From Firmicutes bacterium UBA5449 (GTDB taxonomy: Bacteria; Bacillota; SHA-98; UBA4971), in contig DIQZ01000079.1 of the NCBI GenBank assembly GCA_002424305.1, positions 1-12,819 on the forward strand: DNA of 12,819 nucleotides, in the 5' to 3' direction. The translations under genes were made by a program, and so were the position numbers. Each line of letters opens with the position of its first letter. Positions within the stretch are counted from its first letter, which is position 1. Below, piece by piece: positions 6,665 through 12,819 of this stretch. A model generated the notes under the pieces. It saw only the letters and a list, made by a program, of their open reading frames with translations, was not told the DNA's origin and did not search any database.

Positions 6665-7702
6665 ATGAGCCTAGCACGAAATGATAAACCCAATAACGTT
6701 GACCCGGAATGCACTGAAGACCTACTTCTTGAAGTCAAGGATCTCCACACCCAGTTTATTTTCGACGAAGGGATTGTCCGCGCAGTTGACGGAGTGTCCT
6801 TTGACGTTAGAAGGACACAAGTACTGGGGTTGGTAGGTGAAAGTGGCTGCGGTAAGAGCGTAACTGCACTTTCCATTATGCAACTGGTGCCCGGGCCCAG
6901 AGGCAGAATCACATCAGGGGAAATCCTTTATTACCGAGGCGGGAACAGAGATTTCATTGACATAGTAAATCAGAATCCATCCGGCCCTGTAATGCGAAGT
7001 ATCCGTGGAAATGAGATAGCCATGATATTTCAGGAGCCGATGACATCGCTCAATCCTGTCCACACTGTGGGTTTTCAAATCGTGGAATCAATCGTGACTC
7101 ATCAGAAAGTCTCAAAACCTCAAGCCTGGGAAATTGCCACTGATCTTCTGGATAGGGTTGGCATATCAAGCCCGTCCCAGAGAGTGCGGGAGTACCCCCA
7201 CCAGATGAGCGGCGGCATGCGCCAAAGAGCCATGATCGCTATGGCTTTATCCTGTAACCCTGCGCTGCTTATCGCAGATGAGCCGACAACCGCCCTAGAC
7301 GTCACTATACAAGCCCAGATTCTGGATCTTATGAGAAAGCTCCAGAACCAATATCAAATGGCAATAATCATAATTACGCATAATCTTGGTGTCGTCAGCA
7401 AGATGTGTGATGACATCGCAGTGATGTATATGGGAAAAATCATCGAATACACGGACACTCACAGGTTATTTCGCGAACCTGCTCACCCTTACACTGTAGG
7501 TCTTCTGAACTCTATCCCCAAGATGGGGGGGCCCAGAAGGAGACTTGTGCCGATTGAAGGTGTGGTACCTGACTCCCTGAGCTTGCCTGAAGGGTGTGCC
7601 TTCAGACCGAGATGCCCAAGATTTACGAAGGAGTGTCTCCAAAACCCGCCTGTCGTTGAAGTGGCAGACGGACACTCAGTGAGGTGCTGGTTGTATGCAT
7701 GA
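6665..7702 (+). CDS. dppD: Peptide-type ABC importer ATPase, DppD/OppD family
   Basis: This 345-aa ATPase would sit on the cytoplasmic face and pair with the next gene's product to power import. It shows Walker A GESGCGKS (58-65), Q-loop Q123, signature MSGGM (181-185), Walker B LLIADE (201-206) and switch His H239. The C-terminal oligopeptide-type extension begins at HPYTVGL (274-280) and carries four cysteines (C311, C317, C324, C341) in the pattern C-x5-C-x6-C-x16-C. AAAGGGG (6646-6652) precedes the ATG with rather long spacing (12 bases). The first 20 residues before DLLLEV are poorly conserved-looking. It is the first gene of the operon and overlaps the next by 8 bp. The substrate cannot be read from the ATPase; peptides are the family default. 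Confidence 0.93.
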   Translation: MSLARNDKPNNVDPECTEDLLLEVKDLHTQFIFDEGIVRAVDGVSFDVRRTQVLGLVGESGCGKSVTALSIMQLVPGPRGRITSGEILYYRGGNRDFIDIVNQNPSGPVMRSIRGNEIAMIFQEPMTSLNPVHTVGFQIVESIVTHQKVSKPQAWEIATDLLDRVGISSPSQRVREYPHQMSGGMRQRAMIAMALSCNPALLIADEPTTALDVTIQAQILDLMRKLQNQYQMAIIIITHNLGVVSKMCDDIAVMYMGKIIEYTDTHRLFREPAHPYTVGLLNSIPKMGGPRRRLVPIEGVVPDSLSLPEGCAFRPRCPRFTKECLQNPPVVEVADGHSVRCWLYA

Positions 7703-8753
7703 AATTGGCCACGATGAGCAAGTGAATGACATTCCGTTCCAAGATGACATCCTTTTGAATGTAAGAGGCCTAAAAAAATACTTCCCCATCCTCGGTGGGG
7801 TTTTCAGGAGACCTATAGGTTGGATTAAAGCTGTAGACGACGTGGATTTCTTCATCCGCAAGGGGGAAACGTTAGGCCTTGTAGGTGAGAGCGGATGCGG
7901 GAAAACCACTACAGGGAAGTGCGTACTACACCTTGAAGAACCCACCGACGGCAAGATAGTGTTCAACCGAAACGGAGATTGGACACCTGTCTCGAAGCGC
8001 ACGATTTCAGGACTCCGCCGAGAGATGCAAGTCATATTTCAAGATCCTTACTCATCCTTAAGTCCTAGGATGAAAGTTGCAGACATAGTAGGTGAACCCC
8101 TTGAGGCACAAGGACTAAGAAATAAGCGTGAACGGTACGAACGGGTAGAAGCTCTCCTTGCCGCTGTAGGATTAGGGCACCATCATATGAGCAGATACCC
8201 ACACGAGTTCAGCGGAGGGCAAAGGCAGAGAATCGGCATTGCACGAGCCTTGGCACTGAATCCATCCCTTATTATATGCGACGAGCCTGTCTCTGCTTTA
8301 GACGTATCGATTCAGGCTCAAGTACTCAATCTTCTCGAAGACTTGCAAGAGAAATTCGGACTCACATATCTGTTTATCGCCCATGACCTTTCAGTCGTTC
8401 AGCACGTAAGCGACAGAGTGGCTGTGATGTATCTTGGCAAGATCGTGGAAATGGCAGATGTGGGACTATTATTTGAGGAACCGAAACACCCGTACACGGA
8501 GGCACTCTTCTCAGCTATACCGGTGCCTGATCCCGACTTTCAATATGAACAAGTAGTCTTGGAAGGAGACGTTCCCAGCCCCGCAAATCCCCCGGACGGT
8601 TGCCATTTCCATCCAAGATGCAGACACAAACAGGACATATGCTCGAGGGAAGAGCCTGTCCTGGAATCATTGGATGGCACCGGCCACTTTGTTGCATGCC
8701 ACCTCAGAGATGAACTTAAACTTACCGGAATCCCTATGGGAAATGGGAGGTGA
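7695..8753 (+). CDS. dppF: Peptide-type ABC importer ATPase, DppF/OppF family
   Basis: The second ATPase subunit has 352 aa. It has Walker A GESGCGKT (64-71), Q-loop Q116, signature FSGGQ (172-176), Walker B LIICDE (192-197) and switch His H230. The insert near YFPILGGVFRRPIGWIKAV (29-47) is typical of OppF/DppF. The C-terminal extension again has four cysteines (C303, C309, C316, C335). The ATG at 7695 was chosen because GAGGTG (7681-7686) lies 8 bases upstream, inside the end of the previous gene. The 8-bp overlap implies translational coupling. It would form a heterodimer with the DppD-type subunit beneath the two permeases. Confidence 0.93.
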   Translation: MHEIGHDEQVNDIPFQDDILLNVRGLKKYFPILGGVFRRPIGWIKAVDDVDFFIRKGETLGLVGESGCGKTTTGKCVLHLEEPTDGKIVFNRNGDWTPVSKRTISGLRREMQVIFQDPYSSLSPRMKVADIVGEPLEAQGLRNKRERYERVEALLAAVGLGHHHMSRYPHEFSGGQRQRIGIARALALNPSLIICDEPVSALDVSIQAQVLNLLEDLQEKFGLTYLFIAHDLSVVQHVSDRVAVMYLGKIVEMADVGLLFEEPKHPYTEALFSAIPVPDPDFQYEQVVLEGDVPSPANPPDGCHFHPRCRHKQDICSREEPVLESLDGTGHFVACHLRDELKLTGIPMGNGR

Positions 8754-8806
8754 TAGCCTGTACAGTCTAGTCCTGTCGGATTCTGGAATCTGATCCTAGT
8801 ATAGAT

Positions 8807-8814
8807 AAAGGAGG
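8807..8814 (+). promoter_or_regulatory. Strong ribosome binding site deciding a GTG start
   Basis: AAAGGAGG lies 8 bases before the GTG at 8823. An overlapping ATG at 8821 is followed at once by TGA, so GTG must be the start. This is the strongest Shine-Dalgarno sequence in the operon, fitting the high level needed for a binding protein. Confidence 0.8.
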
Positions 8815-8822
8815 CTGGAGAT

Positions 8823-10655
8823 GTGAAACCTAAGATTTTTGTGGCGATTTTCGTAGCGTTGATGTTGGTAACCCTGGGTTACACCGGTTTCGCGCAGACA
8901 ACAGACCCCAACACCTTTGTCTTCGTAGGCTTTGGAGATCCGGATACACTTGATCCTGCATATGCGTATGATACAGCAAGCGGTGAGCTTATCCACCAAC
9001 TATACGATAACCTTGTTGCTTATGGAAAAGGGGGAGTCGACACACTGGTGCCTATGCTCTCTACAGAGGTTCCGTCAGTCGCCAACGGTCTTCTATCTAA
9101 AGACGGCAAGACCGTAAAGTTTCCGATCCGCAAAGGTGTCAAGTTCCATAACGGCGCAGTGTTGACTCCTGAGGATGTAGAGTACTCGTTTGAACGCGCC
9201 ATGCTGACTGACCCTTCCGGGGGACCGTGCTGGATGTTTTTCGAGCCTCTTTTCGGAGTTCAGACTCTGAAAGATCTCGCGTGCAAGATCGGAGGTTTTG
9301 AAGACATCGAGGACATGCAGAAACTTGACAAGAATCTTGTCGTCAAGGTCTATGAAGCCATTGATAAAGCAGTGGAAGTTGAAGGAGACCACGTGGTTTT
9401 CCATCTTGCCACTCCATATCCTCCCTTCATGCAAATCCTTGCTAAGGGAGCCAGTTGGGGTTCAATTATCAACAAGAAGTGGATGATTGAGAACGGCGCT
9501 TGGGATGGTAAGCCTGACACGTGGCTCAAGTGGTATGATCCTGCAAAAGAGAGTATGACCCTGTATGAAACAGCCATGGGCACCGGCCCGTTTAGGCTGG
9601 TTGTATGGGATCACAGCGCAGCTCAGGTTGTTTTTGAGCGCTTCGACGATTACTGGCAAGGACCTGCGAAGCTGAAGACAGCGTTCATCAAGTATATCTC
9701 GGAGTTCAACACGCGTAAACTCATGCTCCAGACGGGAGAGGCAGATGCTATTCAGGTACCTGCCATGTACCTGGATCAGGTAAGAGAGCTTGCCGACGTT
9801 ACAGTGCTCGATCACCTGCCTTCCATTACCAATACTACACTGCTCTTCAATTACACCATTCCAACTAAAGGCAATGAAGATATCGTAGGCAGCGGTAAAC
9901 TGGACGGCAAAGGTGTGCCTTCTGACTTCTTCAACGATATCCACGTAAGAAAGGCGTTTTGCTACTCTTTCGACTATGACGCTTATATAGATAAAGTAGC
10001 ACTTGGACAGGGAACTAAGCCTCATGGTCCAATCCCTGCAATCCTTCCGTTCTGCGATAAATCATTGGAGGGGTACCCCTATGATCTCAAGAAGGCGGAA
10101 GAAGAATTCAAGGCTGCCTTCGGAGGGAAATTGTGGGAGACCGGCTTCCAACTGTCAATTCTCTACAATACCGGAAACGATAACAGAAAGACCGCAGCGG
10201 AAATTGTGGAAGCAGGCATTGAGTCAGTGAATCCTAAATTCAAGGTTGATGTTCAAGGTGTTCAGTGGTCAACATATCTTGACAAACTGAGAGCTTCTGC
10301 TCTGCCTGTGTTCTTCCTTGGTTGGCACATGGACTTCCCTGATGCCCACAACTTCATATTCCCATACATGCACTCAGTGGGGGCTTTCTCAGGATACTGT
10401 GGCGAGGACATGGCTGAGCTCTGCAGACGGGAGTTTGACGACCTGATTGCAAAAGGTATCGCAACCACCGACGATGCGATCCGCGATGAGGTATACAAGA
10501 CCCTACAAAAGAAGGCGTATGACTTAGCCCTTGCCATGTACTATGTAGACCCGCATGACAACAGGGTTCACAGAGACTGGGTGAAGGGATATGTGTATAG
10601 CCCGGCATACAGCGCCAACTACGACTTTTATGAAGTCTGGAAGGAAGCCAAGTAG
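8823..10655 (+). CDS. ABC importer solute-binding protein, family 5 (peptide/nickel type)
   Basis: This 610-aa exported protein captures the substrate for the importer. The GTG start gives a signal peptide (basic MKPK, hydrophobic 5-20, likely cleavage after GFA at 24). There is no cysteine near the cleavage site, so it is not a lipoprotein; free periplasmic protein is inferred. SBP family 5 landmarks are DPDTLDPAYAYDT (40-52), the KFPIRKGVKFHNGAVLTPEDVEYSFERA stretch (about 99-126), MGTGPFRLVVW and FDDYWQGP, and DIHVRKAFCYSFDYD. It is longer than the usual 500-550 aa, with extra sequence around LACKIGGFEDIEDMQKL. It follows the ATPase genes by 69 bp, a less common order, and precedes the permeases by 90 bp with a hairpin between. 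Substrate is unknown: peptides are the default, other solutes are possible. Confidence 0.93.
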   Translation: MKPKIFVAIFVALMLVTLGYTGFAQTTDPNTFVFVGFGDPDTLDPAYAYDTASGELIHQLYDNLVAYGKGGVDTLVPMLSTEVPSVANGLLSKDGKTVKFPIRKGVKFHNGAVLTPEDVEYSFERAMLTDPSGGPCWMFFEPLFGVQTLKDLACKIGGFEDIEDMQKLDKNLVVKVYEAIDKAVEVEGDHVVFHLATPYPPFMQILAKGASWGSIINKKWMIENGAWDGKPDTWLKWYDPAKESMTLYETAMGTGPFRLVVWDHSAAQVVFERFDDYWQGPAKLKTAFIKYISEFNTRKLMLQTGEADAIQVPAMYLDQVRELADVTVLDHLPSITNTTLLFNYTIPTKGNEDIVGSGKLDGKGVPSDFFNDIHVRKAFCYSFDYDAYIDKVALGQGTKPHGPIPAILPFCDKSLEGYPYDLKKAEEEFKAAFGGKLWETGFQLSILYNTGNDNRKTAAEIVEAGIESVNPKFKVDVQGVQWSTYLDKLRASALPVFFLGWHMDFPDAHNFIFPYMHSVGAFSGYCGEDMAELCRREFDDLIAKGIATTDDAIRDEVYKTLQKKAYDLALAMYYVDPHDNRVHRDWVKGYVYSPAYSANYDFYEVWKEAK

Positions 10656-10662
10656 AATCTAA

Positions 10663-10728
10663 GTAGCGCGAAATGACTTCTAGGGGGGCGCCTTCGTTCA
10701 TAATGCAGGTTGCCCCCTGAGGCGCTAC
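10663..10728 (+). promoter_or_regulatory. Two-part stem-loop between binding-protein and permease genes
   Basis: The outer arms GTAGCGC (10663-10669) and GCGCTAC (10722-10728) are perfect. The inner arms AGGGGG (10682-10687) and CCCCCT (10713-10718) also pair, with an asymmetric internal loop. No T-run follows, so it is not a plain terminator. Such hairpins 3' of binding-protein genes commonly protect the upstream mRNA and lower permease expression; that role is inferred. Confidence 0.6.
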
Positions 10729-10731
10729 ATA

Positions 10732-10737
10732 AGGGGA
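10732..10737 (+). promoter_or_regulatory. Ribosome binding site deciding the DppB start
   Basis: AGGGGA lies 8 bases before the ATG at 10746. The earlier in-frame ATG at 10710 would put 12 unusual residues before the first membrane helix and lies within the hairpin loop, so 10746 is preferred. Confidence 0.7.
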
Positions 10738-10745
10738 ATGGTCAT

Positions 10746-11777
10746 ATGTTGAGTTACATAGGTAGAAGACTGCTGTTCCTTCCGTTGGTTCTATTCGGGG
10801 TGACACTGTTCGTATTCATAGCTATGTCTTTTCTATCCCCTTATCAACTTGTAAGCTCATATATAAAATCCCCGGATGAGCTGAAGAACCAAAGTCTCGA
10901 TGACCTCGTAAAAAAGTACCGACTGGACGATCCTGCTCACATTAAGTACTTTCGATGGCTCAGCAATATCGTCCGAGGCAACCTGGGCTACTCACGATCA
11001 GCAAACATGCACGTGGCAGATGCGATAAAAGCCAGGTTCCCTGCAACACTGGAACTTACAATCTTTGCAATAATTCCTGTAGTGCTCGGAGGGATATGGC
11101 TGGGATCAATCTCTGCAATACACCACAACAGTCTATTGGATCACGGAACGCGGATCTTTGCGATAATCGGTTGGTCGCTTCCCTCGTTCGTGTTTGGAAT
11201 ACTCCTTCTCTTGTACTTCTATGGAGTGTTGGGCTGGTTTCCTCCGGGCAGGCTTTCCACATGGGCAGATATGGTGGTCTTGTCGAAGAGCTTCGTTCGA
11301 TATACCGGCATGAATACAGTAGATGCCGTCCTAAATAAGGAATGGGCTGTACTCTGGGATGCGATTAGGCATCTTATCGCGCCTACCATTAGCTTATCAT
11401 ATTTGTGGTGGGCTTTTATCCTTAGAATCACCAGGTCAAGCATGCTCGACGTGCTTAATAAGGATTATGTGAGGACTGCTCGAGCTAAAGGTCTCCCGGA
11501 GAATATCGTCATAAAGCGGCACGTGAGGAGAAATGCCATGATTCCGGTGGCAACGGTTGCAGGATTCATGGTTTTAGGAATGCTAGGGGGACTCACAATC
11601 ACAGAGACGGTATTTGACTACAAGGGACTTGGTCTCCTCACAGCAACCGCAGCTCAGCAGTTGGACTATACATGCGTTCTTGGTACAACCATGTTCTACG
11701 GGGTAATTCTTGTAGTATCGAATTTGGTTGTGGATATCTTGTACGCCCTTATTGACCCACGTGTCAGATTAGATTGA
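10746..11777 (+). CDS. dppB: ABC importer permease, DppB/OppB family
   Basis: This 343-aa inner-membrane subunit forms half of the translocation path. It starts with MLSYIGRRLL and a membrane helix at about 9-30, as in DppB. A periplasmic region with SLDDLVKKYRLDDP (50-63) and GNLGYSRS (78-85) follows, then further helices at about 100-122, 136-162, 208-227, 263-285 and 312-335. The cytoplasmic ATPase-contact loop (EAA motif) is DYVRTARAKGLPENIVIKRH (240-259). It ends with IDPRVRLD, the usual family C-terminus. The length is normal. The permease gene downstream follows after 21 bp. Confidence 0.93.
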   Translation: MLSYIGRRLLFLPLVLFGVTLFVFIAMSFLSPYQLVSSYIKSPDELKNQSLDDLVKKYRLDDPAHIKYFRWLSNIVRGNLGYSRSANMHVADAIKARFPATLELTIFAIIPVVLGGIWLGSISAIHHNSLLDHGTRIFAIIGWSLPSFVFGILLLLYFYGVLGWFPPGRLSTWADMVVLSKSFVRYTGMNTVDAVLNKEWAVLWDAIRHLIAPTISLSYLWWAFILRITRSSMLDVLNKDYVRTARAKGLPENIVIKRHVRRNAMIPVATVAGFMVLGMLGGLTITETVFDYKGLGLLTATAAQQLDYTCVLGTTMFYGVILVVSNLVVDILYALIDPRVRLD

Positions 11778-11798
11778 GAAGGCGGTGACTACGGCAAC

Positions 11799-12668
11799 AT
11801 GATGAAGAAACTCATGCGAAATCCACTGTCTCTGCTTGGGTTCGTCCTACTCATTTTCTTTATCATCATAGCCCTTCTGGCCCCAAGAATTGCGCCTACT
11901 TCGGAAAGACACAAACATGAACCGTATCGCATCCCGAGATACGGTTGGCATACAACACCTACGCCCCCTTCCAAAGAGCATCCCATGGGCCTCACACAAG
12001 GGCAATACGACATATTCTACGGAGTGGTTTGGGGCACGAGAACAGCTTTCTTCGTTGGTCTTGTAGTGGTTGGGTTAAGCTGCGCTATTGGTATCATAGT
12101 CGGGGCGGCCTCAGCCTACATCGGAGGACGAACAGATGAAATTATCATGAGGATAGTGGATATTTTCTTAAGCTTCCCTTTTCTCATCGCTGCAGTAGTT
12201 ATAACATGTGTCCTAGGTAAAGGCTTGGATAAAGTCATGATCGCAATGGTGTGTTTCTGGTGGATGAACTACGCAAGATTGCTCCGCGGCAACATTCTCC
12301 AGGTTAAGCAGGAAGAATTTGTGTTAGCTGCAAGGGCGGCCGGAGTCGGCCATGTCAAAATCATTATCAGACATATTCTACCCAATACTATTTTCCCTGT
12401 GCTTATCAGCGCTTCAATGGACTTAGGATCTGTTGTAGTGACAGCGGCAGGCTTGAGTTTTCTGGGACTCGGCGCACCCGAAGGATACGCTGACTGGGGC
12501 CAGATGATCAGCTTCTCCCGAAATTGGCTGCTTGGCGCACCGGGCGAACCGCTCAAGTACTGGTATACTGTGATCTATCCCGGCGTTGCAATAGTCTTGT
12601 TTGTCCTTGCATGGAACCTAATAGGGGATGCACTCAGAGACATACTGGACCCGAGGATTCAGACATAG
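11799..12668 (+). CDS. dppC: ABC importer permease, DppC/OppC family
   Basis: This 289-aa second permease subunit has an N-terminal helix (about 10-29) and an extracytoplasmic stretch with HPMGLTQGQYDIFYG (61-75) in place of the common HPLGTDxxGRD segment. Further helices lie at about 82-106, 122-139, 142-158, 200-222 and 258-275. The ATPase-contact loop is EEFVLAARAAGVGHVKIIIR (172-191). The end, DPRIQT, is normal. AAGGCGGTGA (11779-11788) lies 10 bases before the ATG at 11799 and 13 before the one at 11802, so the first is preferred. It is the last transporter gene; a new gene starts 112 bp downstream. Confidence 0.93.
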   Translation: MMKKLMRNPLSLLGFVLLIFFIIIALLAPRIAPTSERHKHEPYRIPRYGWHTTPTPPSKEHPMGLTQGQYDIFYGVVWGTRTAFFVGLVVVGLSCAIGIIVGAASAYIGGRTDEIIMRIVDIFLSFPFLIAAVVITCVLGKGLDKVMIAMVCFWWMNYARLLRGNILQVKQEEFVLAARAAGVGHVKIIIRHILPNTIFPVLISASMDLGSVVVTAAGLSFLGLGAPEGYADWGQMISFSRNWLLGAPGEPLKYWYTVIYPGVAIVLFVLAWNLIGDALRDILDPRIQT

Positions 12669-12732
12669 CAATCGTATTGTTATTAAGCCTTGGCTGGCAA
12701 ACGAACCTTGACCGATAGACCGCAATCTTGCC

Positions 12733-12754
12733 AAAAAAAATACGCCGAACGGCG
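12733..12754 (-). terminator. Weak terminator-like hairpin on the minus strand
   Basis: CGCC-GAAC-GGCG (12743-12754) is a small hairpin. Read on the minus strand it is followed by TA and eight Ts (12733-12740). It has intrinsic-terminator form pointing left, but no minus-strand gene is seen to its right, and the stem is short. Confidence 0.25.
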
Positions 12755-12780
12755 CGCTTCATTCACCCGGAGGAACACAT

Positions 12781-12819
12781 ATGATCCCAAAAAACATGGA
12801 GCGGAAGACGGGATTCGAA
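12781..12819 (+). CDS. Start of an unidentified gene, cut by the window end
   Basis: GGAGG (12769-12773) lies 7 bases before an ATG at 12781. The frame is open to the window end and gives 13 codons, MIPKNMERKTGFE. This is too short to recognise. It follows the permease gene by 112 bp on the same strand and may belong to the same transcription unit, for example an enzyme acting on the imported substrate, but that is a guess. Confidence 0.6.
   Translation, partial: MIPKNMERKTGFE

Noticed and set aside
8754..8822. An internal promoter before the binding-protein gene
   Set aside because: TAGTAT and TATAGA could serve as a -10, but no acceptable -35 lies at 16-18 bp, so I do not call one.
10710..10745. 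Upstream ATG at 10710 as the start of the DppB-type permease
   Set aside because: It lies in the loop of the intercistronic hairpin and has no Shine-Dalgarno sequence; the ATG at 10746 has one and matches the family N-terminus.

Overview
The window suggests an anaerobic-type bacterium of roughly mid GC. It carries sigma-54 regulation, a MocR/GntR regulator and a peptide-type ABC transporter. The solute-binding protein has a signal peptide but no lipobox cysteine, which hints at a diderm cell plan (Synergistota-like or another diderm lineage). That assignment is inference and the lineage is unresolved. There are no rRNA or tRNA genes, complete mobile elements or CRISPR arrays.

Left end (1-890): no convincing protein gene. 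Positions 6-465 hold twelve copies of a degenerate 19-bp dyad of the form GTG-N13-CAC. Their starts are 32 or 41 bp apart, with two skipped places of 62 and 64 bp, so the sites fall on about the same face of the helix. Next come five tandem 12-bp repeats (512-571), three tandem 16-bp repeats (651-698) and a strong 11-bp-stem hairpin (690-735).

Middle left (892-4757): an aldehyde dehydrogenase on the minus strand is divergent from an AcoR-type sigma-54 enhancer-binding protein on the plus strand. The gap between them contains a near-consensus -24/-12 promoter facing the dehydrogenase, with a nested inverted repeat upstream of it at typical enhancer distance. This makes a self-contained module: the activator senses an effector (probably an aldehyde, alcohol or acetoin-like compound), binds the repeat and switches on the dehydrogenase.

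Middle right (4764-6302): a MocR-type regulator on the minus strand is tail-to-tail with the activator, 6 bp apart. Its aminotransferase-like domain has lost the Schiff-base lysine and, by eye alignment, the other main PLP- and carboxylate-binding residues.

Right (6665-12668): divergent from the MocR gene is a five-gene ABC importer operon in the order ATPase (DppD type), ATPase (DppF type), solute-binding protein, permease (DppB type), permease (DppC type). The divergent gap carries a candidate promoter and 18-bp direct repeats that could be the MocR operator. A hairpin lies between the binding-protein and permease genes. A further plus-strand gene starts at 12781 and runs off the window.
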